Source: Collinsella sp. (GTDB taxonomy: Bacteria > Actinomycetota > Coriobacteriia > Coriobacteriales > Coriobacteriaceae). From it: 64,000 nucleotides of DNA. The stretch's first letter is position 1; each line of letters starts with the position of its first letter. Positions 53,288-61,457 of this stretch are shown here, piece after piece. Made by a program: the position numbers and the translations under genes. The notes under the pieces are model-generated. The model was not told the DNA's origin. It saw only the letters and a list, made by a program, of their open reading frames with translations, and did not search any database. The stretch lies in contig DXZR01000002.1 of the NCBI GenBank assembly GCA_019419555.1, positions 1-64,000 on the forward strand, in the 5' to 3' direction.

Positions 53288-54592
53288 ATGGAGAAAACCG
53301 CAGAGCAGCTGCGCCGCGAGCACATTGCCCTAGAGGGCGATACCCATGGCAAGAACAAGTGGGCGATTCTGTTTACCGTGCTCATCATGACGTTTATGGT
53401 GTGTCTGGATTCGACCGTCGTGACCGTGGCGCTGCCCGTGATGCAAAAGGAGCTGGGCGTGGGCCTCGATCGCATTCAGCTGGTGAGTTCGGTGTACCTG
53501 CTTGCGACATGCGTGGCTATGTTGCCGTTTGGCCGTCTGGGCGACGTGCGTGGCAAGGTGAATGTGTTCCAGCTGGGCGTCATCGTCTTTTCGGTCGGTT
53601 CGCTGCTGTGCGGCCTTTCGGCCTCGCTCGAGGTTCTTATCCTGGCACGCATTGTTCAGGGCATCGGTTGCGCGGCGGCCATGGCTAACAACATGGGTAT
53701 CATCACCGAGTCGTTTCCGGCGCGCGAACGAGGCCGTGCCATGGGTATTCTCGCGACCTTTGTGGCCCTCGGCATGATGTGTGGCCCCGTGCTCGGCGGC
53801 ATGCTGGTGGCAAGCTTTCCCTGGGAGAGTATCTTCCTCATCAACCTGCCTATTGGCATAATCTCGTTTATCGTGGGGCTCTACACGCTGCCGCATGTTA
53901 AGCCGGAGGCTGGCGAGCGCCCCATGTCCCTGATCGAGGCCGCTCGTCGCTGTTTTGCAAATTCGGCCTTCACCATCAACCTTGCCTGCATGCTCATCGT
54001 GTTCGTTGGCATTGGCGCATCCGAGTTTATCCTGCCGTTCTATTTTCAGGATGCTCATGGGTTTGGGTCTGACGTTTCGGGCCTGCTGTTTTTGGCACTG
54101 CCGATGGTGAATGCCTTTATCGGCCCGCTTTCGGGAACGGTTTCGGACCGTGTTGGCTGCGAGGGTCCTACGGCGGTTGGTCTGGGCGTGTACGTGTGCG
54201 GCCTCTTCGCGGTGAGCACGCTCGACGAGCGCTCTTCTATCCCTGTGATCGTGTGCTGCGTCGCATTTATGTCGTGCGGTACGTCGATTTTCCAGAGCCC
54301 CAACAACTCGCTGTATATGGGTTCAGCCCCGCGCGAGGCACTTGGTTTTGCAGGCAGCTTGGGCAGTTTGGCGCGCTACGCCGGCATGGCACTCGGCATT
54401 ACGGTGGCGTCGAATATCCTGTATGGGCAGATGAGCATGGCGATGGGCGAGGCCGTGACCAGTTTTGTTGCAGGCCGTCCGGATGTGTTCCTGTTTGGCT
54501 TTCGCTCGGTGTTCTACGTGCTCATGGCTGTGGCCGCTGTGGGATTTGCGCTCGCCATGGTGCGTTTGGTGAGGATGCGCGCCCGCCATTAG
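53288..54592 (+). CDS. MFS transporter, probable drug/proton antiporter (DHA type)
   Basis: The 434-residue protein has 12 to 14 hydrophobic helices. The MFS loop motif GRLGDVRGKVN lies near residue 80, and the antiporter motif C-like GPVLGGMLVA near residue 165, features of the DHA drug-efflux group. An N-terminal cytoplasmic stretch (about 1-25) precedes helix 1. ATG 53288 lies 6 nt after GAAAGGA; ATG 53282 is too close. The substrate is unknown. Confidence 0.85.
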   Translation: MEKTAEQLRREHIALEGDTHGKNKWAILFTVLIMTFMVCLDSTVVTVALPVMQKELGVGLDRIQLVSSVYLLATCVAMLPFGRLGDVRGKVNVFQLGVIVFSVGSLLCGLSASLEVLILARIVQGIGCAAAMANNMGIITESFPARERGRAMGILATFVALGMMCGPVLGGMLVASFPWESIFLINLPIGIISFIVGLYTLPHVKPEAGERPMSLIEAARRCFANSAFTINLACMLIVFVGIGASEFILPFYFQDAHGFGSDVSGLLFLALPMVNAFIGPLSGTVSDRVGCEGPTAVGLGVYVCGLFAVSTLDERSSIPVIVCCVAFMSCGTSIFQSPNNSLYMGSAPREALGFAGSLGSLARYAGMALGITVASNILYGQMSMAMGEAVTSFVAGRPDVFLFGFRSVFYVLMAVAAVGFALAMVRLVRMRARH

Positions 54593-54751
54593 CTTGTGGT
54601 GGCAGGCTTGCCAAGAATCGGGCTTATCTACTGGTCTTGCAGCTTTATAGTGCGATGCGGCTTGTGGGGCGGGCGGGGGTCGGTCCGTGGTAGACTATCG
54701 AACAACGTTTATTAATCGCGCGGTATCGTTGCCGCGAGAAGGGGTTGCGCC

Positions 54752-55330
54752 ATGCAGGAGCTTGAGGATCGTATTCGCCATGACGGCATCGTAAAGGCCG
54801 GTAACGTCCTTAAGGTTGATGCCTTCCTCAACCACCAGTGCGACGTTGAGCTGTTCGACCATATGGGCGCCGAGTGGGCCCGTCTGTTCGAGGGTGTCGA
54901 GATCAACAAGATCCTGACGATCGAGGCTTCGGGCATTGGCATGGCTTGCATTGCGGCCCAGCATTTTGGTGGCGTGCCGGTGGTCTTTGCCAAGAAGGCA
55001 CAGTCCATCAACCTCGACGGCGAGCAGTATGCCACGACCATCTACTCCTTTACCAAGCAGAAGGAGTACCCGGTTATCGTTGGCAAGCGCTTCCTGTCCG
55101 AGGGCGACAAGGTCCTGATTATCGACGACTTCCTGGCCAACGGCTGCGCGCTCGAGGGTCTTATCAAGATCTGTGAGGCTGCGGGTGCCGAGGTATCTGG
55201 TATTGGCATTGCGGTGGAGAAGGGCTTCCAAGGCGGTGGCGATAAGCTCCGCAAGCGCGGCTTCCGCGTTGAGAGCCTGGCCCGTATCGCCGATATGGAC
55301 TGCGAGAACGGCGAGATCACCTTCGCCTAG
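54752..55330 (+). CDS. xpt: Xanthine phosphoribosyltransferase
   Basis: The 192-residue type-I phosphoribosyltransferase salvages xanthine to XMP. The PRPP-binding motif [11 protein letters not shown] lies near residue 123. The Xpt-specific N-terminus ([23 protein letters not shown]) and [11 protein letters not shown] near residue 83 are present. GAGAAGGGG precedes ATG 54752. I looked for a purine riboswitch in the 159-nt upstream gap and saw none; a TAGACT element near 54692 could be a promoter -10. Confidence 0.94.
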   Translation: MQELEDRIRHDGIVKAGNVLKVDAFLNHQCDVELFDHMGAEWARLFEGVEINKILTIEASGIGMACIAAQHFGGVPVVFAKKAQSINLDGEQYATTIYSFTKQKEYPVIVGKRFLSEGDKVLIIDDFLANGCALEGLIKICEAAGAEVSGIGIAVEKGFQGGGDKLRKRGFRVESLARIADMDCENGEITFA

Positions 55331-55357
55331 GCTCGCAACACAAGCGATTGGTATGCG

Positions 55358-55393
55358 ATGTGACAAAGGGACTGTCCCTTTGTCACATTTTTT
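55358..55393 (+). terminator. Perfect palindrome terminator after xpt
   Basis: Fifteen-nt arms (ATGTGACAAAGGGAC / GTCCCTTTGTCACAT) meet around a single T and are followed by six T. The folded RNA needs a small loop, so about 13 bp can form. Confidence 0.9.
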
Positions 55394-55413
55394 GTATGAG
55401 GGGAGGTGTTGAT

Positions 55414-55794
55414 ATGGATGAGAACAAGATGGGATGGAGCGAGTATGCACGCTATGCCGAGATGTCGGTCGAGGAGTTGGCACGCGATTGCGAAGTGCAG
55501 GTGTTTCGCGCGACGGGTCCGGGCGGACAGGGCGTGAACACGACGGACTCGGCGGTACGCATGAAGCATGGGCCCACGGGGATTGTCGTGACGGCGCGCG
55601 AGAGCCGCAGTCAGTTTCAGAATCGTAGCTGCTGTCTGCGTAAGCTGAGGGCAGAGCTTGAGCGTCGTGGCCGTCCGCCGCGTCGACGCGTAAAGACCAA
55701 GGTGCCCCAGCGCTCTCGCCAGCGCAGGCTCAATGATAAGCACTTCAACGCCATTAAAAAGGCCAACCGTCGCAAACCGGGCAGCGACGAATGA
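55414..55794 (+). CDS. RF-1-domain peptide-release-factor-like protein
   Basis: The 126-residue protein consists mainly of one RF-1 domain with the peptidyl-hydrolysis motif GGQ at residues 37-39 ([16 protein letters not shown]), then a basic Arg/Lys-rich tail. It lacks the codon-recognition domains of RF1/RF2, like ArfB (YaeJ) and the small RF-like proteins that rescue stalled ribosomes. Its short length and basic tail favour a rescue role. GGGGAGG precedes ATG 55414. It lies between two unusual perfect palindromes. Confidence 0.85.
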   Translation: MDENKMGWSEYARYAEMSVEELARDCEVQVFRATGPGGQGVNTTDSAVRMKHGPTGIVVTARESRSQFQNRSCCLRKLRAELERRGRPPRRRVKTKVPQRSRQRRLNDKHFNAIKKANRRKPGSDE

Positions 55795-55802
55795 TCTCCT
55801 CA

Positions 55803-55873
55803 TAAGTTGCGGTGAAATAGGGATTGTTTTCCGGCTTTACCTGCATAAACAGTCCCTATTTCACCGCAACTTA
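55803..55873. repeat. Perfect 21-bp inverted repeat between convergent genes
   Basis: Arms 55803-55823 and 55853-55873 (TAAGTTGCGGTGAAATAGGGA and its complement) flank a 29-nt loop. It can terminate both converging genes. The arm resembles the hairpin at 34872-34934. Confidence 0.88.
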
Positions 55874-55880
55874 GGGATGG

Positions 55881-56843
55881 CTAGCGGGTGGGGTGCCAGA
55901 CTTCGAGAGCGGCGGGAAGGACGTCGACCTCGATGCGCGAGGCGACAACGGGCTCGCCGTCGGCTTGGATGGGGTAGTCGGGCTCCTCAAAGGTGAGCTC
56001 GGCATGGCGGCAGCGGCGCATGCGAACCGGTGGCAACTTGGTGTGGTGGCCGTCCTTGGCCGAAAGAAACATAGGCAGGGCAATCGCGCGAGGGACGGGG
56101 CCGCATGCGTAGCAGACGTCGAGCATGCCGTCGCAGGGGTCGGCATCGGGGCAGATGCGATAGCCCGAGCCATACGTGGGGCCCAGCTGAATCGCCATGA
56201 TGATCGCCCTTACGCGCTCGGCGGGCGCCCCGTCAAAGCTGACTGTCATGGGGTAGTTGCGGTAGCGCAGACCAAACTGCTCCAGACCCGAGAGGGTGTA
56301 GAGCGGAGCGCCAGCGAGGCCCGTCTTTTTGCGCAGCTCGGTGGTGCCCAGGCCGATGGCGGCATCGATGCCGACCGAAAGCGTTTGGTCGTAGTACTCA
56401 ACGGTAGCCTCGCCGCTGCCGTTTGCGGGGTTCCATGAGCGAATGCGTCCGATATCCTGGCGCTGCAGCTCACAGGTGAGCAGCGCGCCAAAATCCTTGC
56501 CGGAGAAATCTTCGATGCCGAGCGTCTGGGCAAAATCGTTGCCGGAGCCCACGGGCAGGACGGCAAGAGCGGGGCGGGCGTTCTCCTTTTGCGTCATAAG
56601 CCCGTTGACGACCTCGTGGATCACGCCGTCGCCGCCGAGTGCGATAACGGTACGATAGCCCTGAGCCTGCGCGGCAAGCTCCTTGGCATGTCCCATGCGC
56701 TCAGTCAGCACCAGGTCAAACTGGGATGAGCGCGCGGTCATGTCCAAAAAGCGCTGCAGGCGCTCAGCGACCTCGCGCGCCGCACCCGACTGGGCGGCAG
56801 GGTTGGCGATTATGAGCGTGCGACCAAAATCAGTTGCGTGCAT
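55881..56843 (-). CDS. Diacylglycerol kinase-family lipid kinase
   Basis: The 320-residue kinase is of the DAGK/YegS/DgkB family. The nucleotide-site motif ALGGDGVIHEVVNGL lies near residue 60, LPVGSGNDFAQTL near residue 86, and the N-terminal IANPAAQSG opens the fold. Such enzymes phosphorylate diacylglycerol or related lipids at the membrane to recycle them into phospholipid synthesis. AGGAG precedes ATG 56843; a 72-nt upstream extension was rejected. It is 87 nt downstream of the ClC gene in the same direction. Confidence 0.9.
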   Translation of the reverse strand: MHATDFGRTLIIANPAAQSGAAREVAERLQRFLDMTARSSQFDLVLTERMGHAKELAAQAQGYRTVIALGGDGVIHEVVNGLMTQKENARPALAVLPVGSGNDFAQTLGIEDFSGKDFGALLTCELQRQDIGRIRSWNPANGSGEATVEYYDQTLSVGIDAAIGLGTTELRKKTGLAGAPLYTLSGLEQFGLRYRNYPMTVSFDGAPAERVRAIIMAIQLGPTYGSGYRICPDADPCDGMLDVCYACGPVPRAIALPMFLSAKDGHHTKLPPVRMRRCRHAELTFEEPDYPIQADGEPVVASRIEVDVLPAALEVWHPTR

Positions 56844-56930
56844 GGAGCGACTCCTGGCGTATGACGTGACGGTGCGGTCGCGCTCAGGTCGAATTGCCCC
56901 CGATTGTGGCTGCACGGCGAATACTAACGT

Positions 56931-58352
56931 CTACTCTATCAGGTCGTTGTGGCGCTCGATAGCATCCGCTACCGTACCGCCCTCATCCACAATAAGCGAA
57001 CGGCGTTTAGGCGAGACAATGCGCTGCGCGGGATATACGCCGCGGTGGCCGCCGACAAGATAGCTGATAAACGCCACGATCACGAAGAAGCCGGCTGCCG
57101 TGCCGTGGAACAGGTCGATGGCCATCATACAGGTGGTGATGGGCACGTTAAGGCCGGCGCAGAAAACACCGAGCATGCCCAGCGCCGCCAGAAAGCTGGG
57201 GTCGATACCGACGAGGCAACCGATCCAGCCGCCGAGCGCCGCACCGATGCCAAACAGGGGCGTGACCTCGCCGCCTTGGAAGCCCGCACCCAGGGTAAGC
57301 GCCGTCACCACGAGCTTGATGGCTGCGTCCGCCAGGGTCGTGTTACCGGCGAACCCGGCGCCCGAGAGCCAGGTGGCAAGGCCGGCATACTTCCAGGCGT
57401 CGAGCATCGCGTATGCCGCGAGCACCACGAGCGCGCCCACGAGTGCGCGAGCAAGGTAGTTGGTGATAAAGCGACCGTACAGGCTTTTGACGGTTCGAAC
57501 CGACCAGGCAAAGAGGCGTGCCGTCAGACCGAAGATAATGGCGCTGATAACAACGATGGCAACCGTCCGTGGTGTCATGTTGGGAACGCTGGCGATGACA
57601 TTCGCTTCGTACTCGGTACCCAGGGCGAGTGATGTAAAGTAGCCGGTAAACGAGGCGACCAGACAGTAGATGCCCGCGGTGTAGTCGATCTTGCCGATAA
57701 AACACATCTCCATGCCAAAGAACGCGCCGGCAAGGGGCGAACCGAATACGGCGCCAAAGGCCGACGAGATGCCGGCGAGCATGAGGTCGTGGTGGTCATG
57801 CTTTTTGAGGTGGGCGAGGCTCGAGATGTTGCTGGCGATGGTGCCGCCAATCTGCACCGCGGCTCCCTCGCGACCGGCCGATCCGCCCGTTAGGTGCGTG
57901 AGCGTGGAGCAGATGAAGGTGAGGACGGCCATGCGCATATGGATGAGACGTGTGCCCAGAGCGGAGTCGATGACCAGGTTGTTGCCTCGTTTGGCGGCAA
58001 GGCCGTGGTTTTTGTACACCCATGCGGTGGCCATGCCCACAACGGGAAGCAGCGCGTAAATCCATGCATGGTGCTCGCGATAGTCGGTCGCGATATTCAG
58101 CGAGGCCAAAAACGCCCAGGCGGCAACGCCCATGGCGAGCGAGACGATGACGACGAGTGCGAGCAACTTGGCGCTCGCGAGTAGGTTGCGGACATTGCGG
58201 CGCGTGTCGGCAGCTAAGAGATGCTCGGAGCGGGTGATCTGATGCCTGCCTGCCATGATGACGTCGTTCAGGGAGAAAAAGCCGCCGTCGTCGAGCGGCT
58301 GGGAATGATCCTGCGCCTCGTTTGCGCTTTCGGGTTTGTCGGTAAAAGCCAT
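56931..58352 (-). CDS. ClC-family chloride channel/antiporter
   Basis: The 473-residue membrane protein has a hydrophilic N-terminus of about 60 residues and the ClC core. The GSAGREGAAVQIGG segment near residue 158 keeps the gating glutamate (normally GREGP). GSPLAGAFFGMEM lies near residue 205, and GGEVTPLFGIGAALGG near residue 365 replaces the usual GxFxP. The retained Glu suggests chloride/proton exchange rather than a pure channel, but this subfamily is little studied. AAGAGGAAC precedes ATG 58352. Confidence 0.88.
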   Translation of the reverse strand: MAFTDKPESANEAQDHSQPLDDGGFFSLNDVIMAGRHQITRSEHLLAADTRRNVRNLLASAKLLALVVIVSLAMGVAAWAFLASLNIATDYREHHAWIYALLPVVGMATAWVYKNHGLAAKRGNNLVIDSALGTRLIHMRMAVLTFICSTLTHLTGGSAGREGAAVQIGGTIASNISSLAHLKKHDHHDLMLAGISSAFGAVFGSPLAGAFFGMEMCFIGKIDYTAGIYCLVASFTGYFTSLALGTEYEANVIASVPNMTPRTVAIVVISAIIFGLTARLFAWSVRTVKSLYGRFITNYLARALVGALVVLAAYAMLDAWKYAGLATWLSGAGFAGNTTLADAAIKLVVTALTLGAGFQGGEVTPLFGIGAALGGWIGCLVGIDPSFLAALGMLGVFCAGLNVPITTCMMAIDLFHGTAAGFFVIVAFISYLVGGHRGVYPAQRIVSPKRRSLIVDEGGTVADAIERHNDLIE

Positions 58353-58560
58353 ACGTTCCTCTTTTTGGTTGCAACACGAGCATTATAAAACGCGGTAAAC
58401 GCGACGAGCCGGTGGGTTGGTTTCCATTCTGTTTCGCGGCTTGCGGCCGACAGGTGTATTTGCGGGTACAGGCCAAGTCGCGGTCGCGCGTCGGGGATTA
58501 TACTTAGACAAGCATAAAGAATCGGCGCCCCGTTGTGCGCCGTGGCATTAAGAGGTGCAT

Positions 58561-59823
58561 ATGGCAGAGAAGCTCATTCCGCTGGAGGACGCGCAGTCGA
58601 TTGTTCTGTCGCACGTTGCTCCGACCGATCTCGTCGAGATTCCCGTGTGGCAGGCCACCGGTCTTCCCTTGGCCGAGGACGCGGTGGCCGATATCGATAT
58701 CTCGCCGTTTGCCAACAGCGCTATGGACGGATATGCCGTGCGCTCGGCGGACTTGGCGCAGACGTCTGGCGAGGCGCCGGTGACGCTCGACGTTATCGGA
58801 CATGAGGCCGCGGGCCATGTGTTTGAGGGCACAATCGGAGTGGGCGAGACGGTCCGCATCATGACAGGCGCGCCGGTGCCCGAGGGTGCCGATGCCGTAG
58901 TGAAATACGAGATCGTCGACGTGCTCGATGGCGACGGCAACGAGGGCTCGCACGTGAGCTTCTCGGCGCCTGCTAAAGTGGGGGAGAACGTTCGCTCTGC
59001 TGCCGAGGAGGCCCATGCCGGCGATGTTGTGATGCGCGCCGGCGAGGTCGTGGCTCCGGCGGGCGCGGGTCTGCTGGCGAGCGCCGGATACGCGAGCGTG
59101 AAGGTGCACGCTGCCCCACGTGTGGGCATCATCTCGCTGGGCACGGAGCTGGTCGCGCCGAGCGAGCTGCCGGCACGCGGGCAGATTCGCGATTCCAATT
59201 CCTCGGCGTTAATGGCCGAGGTGCTCGATGCTGGGGCCGACCCAGTGTTCTACGGCATTGCGCCCGACGACGAGCGGGCGATTGCCGAGCTGGTGCACCG
59301 CGCCGCGCAAGAGTGCGATTTTGTCATTACGAGCGGTGGCGCCTCGGCTGGCGACTACGACTATGTGACGGCGCTCGTCCGGCGCGAGGGCGTGGTGCTG
59401 TTTGACCGCATCTCGATGCGTCCGGGCAAGGCCATCACGTTTGGCTTGCTCGGGGGCAAGCCCTACCTAGGGCTTTCAGGCAATCCGGCTGCGGCGTATG
59501 TAGGCTTTGAGATGCTCGCCCGTCCGGCGATTCGCAAGATGCGCGGCTTTGCCGAGGGCGTGCGTCCCGTGCAGCAGGCGACGCTCACGCACGGCGTGAA
59601 AAAGCGCCAGGACCGACGCTTCTTCGATCGCGCCACGGTTTTGCGCGACCCCGAGACCGGTGAGCTGTTGGTGACCGAGGCCAAGACGCAGAATTCGGCG
59701 CTGCTCGGCACGATGCAGCGGTCCAACTGCCTGCTGCGCGTTGACGAAGGACCGTGCGAGCTCAAGGCGGGAGATGCCGTGGACGTTGTTCGCGTCGACC
59801 TGCCCGAGGGCGCCGTGTTGTAG
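58561..59823 (+). CDS. moeA: Molybdopterin molybdotransferase MoeA
   Basis: The 420-residue enzyme inserts molybdate into adenylylated molybdopterin. NSAMDGYAVRSAD near residue 58, GAPVPEGADAVV near residue 103 and the MogA-like domain with SGGASAGDYDYV near residue 258 are typical. AGAGG lies 5 nt before ATG 58561; the GTG 6 nt upstream overlaps the site. It starts a molybdenum cofactor and molybdate-uptake block on the same strand. Confidence 0.93.
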   Translation: MAEKLIPLEDAQSIVLSHVAPTDLVEIPVWQATGLPLAEDAVADIDISPFANSAMDGYAVRSADLAQTSGEAPVTLDVIGHEAAGHVFEGTIGVGETVRIMTGAPVPEGADAVVKYEIVDVLDGDGNEGSHVSFSAPAKVGENVRSAAEEAHAGDVVMRAGEVVAPAGAGLLASAGYASVKVHAAPRVGIISLGTELVAPSELPARGQIRDSNSSALMAEVLDAGADPVFYGIAPDDERAIAELVHRAAQECDFVITSGGASAGDYDYVTALVRREGVVLFDRISMRPGKAITFGLLGGKPYLGLSGNPAAAYVGFEMLARPAIRKMRGFAEGVRPVQQATLTHGVKKRQDRRFFDRATVLRDPETGELLVTEAKTQNSALLGTMQRSNCLLRVDEGPCELKAGDAVDVVRVDLPEGAVL

Positions 59824-59833
59824 GAGGAATGCT

Positions 59834-60313
59834 ATGGAGCTGAAGATTTCGATTGTGACGTGCTCGGATACGCGCGATCTTGCCCAGGACGAGGCGGGTG
59901 CTGCGCTCGAGGAACTCATCGTGGCGCAGGGCTGGACGGTCGCCTCACATGTGGTCGTGCGCGACGACGTCAGCGAGATTGGTGATGCCATTGCGGAAGC
60001 CGCCGATGAGTGCCACGCCCATGTCGTGCTTACCTGCGGCGGCACGGGGCTTTCGATGCGCGATGTGACGCCCGAGGCGACGCGTGCCGTCTGCGAGCGC
60101 GATGTGCCGGGCATTGCAGAGGCAATCCGTGCGTACTCGATGACCAAGACGCGCCGCGCTATGCTCTCGCGTGCTATTTGCATGCAACGAGGTCATACAC
60201 TTGTCGTAAACTTTCCCGGTTCCACGAAGGCCGCCCGCGAAAGCTGGGAGGCCATAGCGGACCAGCTGGAGCACGCGGCTCAGATGACAGCGGGCGGCGG
60301 ACATACCAACTAA
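59834..60313 (+). CDS. mog: MogA/MoaB-family molybdopterin adenylyltransferase
   Basis: The 159-residue protein activates molybdopterin by adenylylation before MoeA inserts molybdate. The MoCF-binding segment TCGGTGLSMRDVTPEAT lies near residue 66, with a conserved FPGSTKAARESW near residue 128. AGGAGG precedes ATG 59834, 10 nt after moeA, so the two form an operon. MogA and MoaB cannot be told apart with certainty by sequence alone. Confidence 0.92.
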   Translation: MELKISIVTCSDTRDLAQDEAGAALEELIVAQGWTVASHVVVRDDVSEIGDAIAEAADECHAHVVLTCGGTGLSMRDVTPEATRAVCERDVPGIAEAIRAYSMTKTRRAMLSRAICMQRGHTLVVNFPGSTKAARESWEAIADQLEHAAQMTAGGGHTN

Positions 60314-60404
60314 GCTATTTACCTGCGGTGGGGCGACCTTATCGATCGCTCCGCTTTTGTTTTCCGCCGAATCGACGCCGAGGTGTACGGTAACTCGAAA
60401 CTAT

Positions 60405-60469
60405 ATTCTCAGGCGAGAATAATTTCTCACTAACATTATTCGCGCAAAAGTATAATCTGATTGCAGATT
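60405..60469 (+). promoter_or_regulatory. modA promoter region with two palindromes
   Basis: A perfect -10 TATAAT lies at 60451-60456, but no good -35 is visible, which suggests an activator. ATTCTC-aggc-GAGAAT (60405-60420) lies 30 nt upstream, and AATCTG-attg-CAGATT (60454-60469) overlaps the -10 and start. Both are candidate regulator sites, possibly molybdate responsive. Confidence 0.55.
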
Positions 60470-60516
60470 AAAGCCCGCGGTGGGGTACCCGGGCACAAGG
60501 TCCGAAAGGGTTGAAT

Positions 60517-61389
60517 ATGTTCGATATGGTTTCTCGCCGCGGATTCGTCTCGCTTTCTGCTGTCGCCGCTGCCGGCCTTGGTCTTGCTGGCTGCTCGGGC
60601 AGCAAGACGTCCGAGCCGGCCGGATCCGATGCCGGTTCTGCTAAGGCATCTTCCAAGAAGGCTGTCGAGCTGCAGGTCTTTGCCGCCAACTCGCTCGAGA
60701 AGGCTCTGCCCGAGGTTCAGGAGCTCTACACAGAGCAGACCGGCACCACGTTTGCAGACACGCAGTTTAAGGCCTCCGGCGACCTTGTCGAGCAGATGCG
60801 CGCCGGTGCCGCCGTCGACGTGCTCATTACCGCTTCCAAGGGCACCATGGATGACGCTGAGACCGCCGAGCTCGTCGACGTCGATACGCGTGAGGACATG
60901 TTCGTCAACGACCTCGTGATCATTCGCGCCGAGGGCTCCGACACCAAGGTCGAGGCCATCGCCGACGTCGTGAATCTGGACGGCAAGATCGCCATTGGCG
61001 ACGCTAAGACTGTTCCCGCTGGCAAGTATGCCAACCAGGCCCTGGCCTCCGTGGGCCTCTACACCGGCACCGAGGGCGACGACGGCGAGTATGCGCCCGA
61101 GATCGCCGATAAGGTTGCCCTGGCCGATAAGGTGGGCACCGCCGCCGCCTATGTGTCCACAGGCGACTGCGTGGCCGGTTTTGTCTACAGCTCCGATATC
61201 TTCCGTTACGACGGCATCGAGGAAGCCTTCGTGTGCCCCGAGGATTCGCACAAGCCCATCGTGTACCCGGGTGCTGTCGCCGATGGCTCCGAGCACGCCG
61301 ACGAGGCCAAGGCATTTATCGACTTTTGTCTGTCCAACAAGAAGGCCCAGAAGATTTGGGCCAAATACGGCTTTGAGCTTTCCGCGTAG
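60517..61389 (+). CDS. modA: Molybdate ABC transporter substrate-binding lipoprotein
   Basis: The 290-residue exported binding protein has a twin-arginine-like signal (SRRGFVSLSAV) ending in lipobox LAGC, so it may use Tat export and be lipid-anchored. The mature part has the ModA features QVFAANSLEKALPE and TQFKASGDLVEQM near residues 52-90, including the oxyanion Ser. GAAAGGG precedes ATG 60517. Its own promoter precedes it, and modB and modC follow. Confidence 0.92.
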   Translation: MFDMVSRRGFVSLSAVAAAGLGLAGCSGSKTSEPAGSDAGSAKASSKKAVELQVFAANSLEKALPEVQELYTEQTGTTFADTQFKASGDLVEQMRAGAAVDVLITASKGTMDDAETAELVDVDTREDMFVNDLVIIRAEGSDTKVEAIADVVNLDGKIAIGDAKTVPAGKYANQALASVGLYTGTEGDDGEYAPEIADKVALADKVGTAAAYVSTGDCVAGFVYSSDIFRYDGIEEAFVCPEDSHKPIVYPGAVADGSEHADEAKAFIDFCLSNKKAQKIWAKYGFELSA

Positions 61390-61457
61390 TGCGGCTTGGC
61401 GCGATAATTCCATCGTTTTGTGTTTCGCTCCGTCCTCGTATTCGCTTGGAGCTTTTC

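Noticed and set aside
54593..54751. Purine riboswitch before xpt
   Set aside because: The conserved junction and loop-loop sequences of the purine aptamer are not present.
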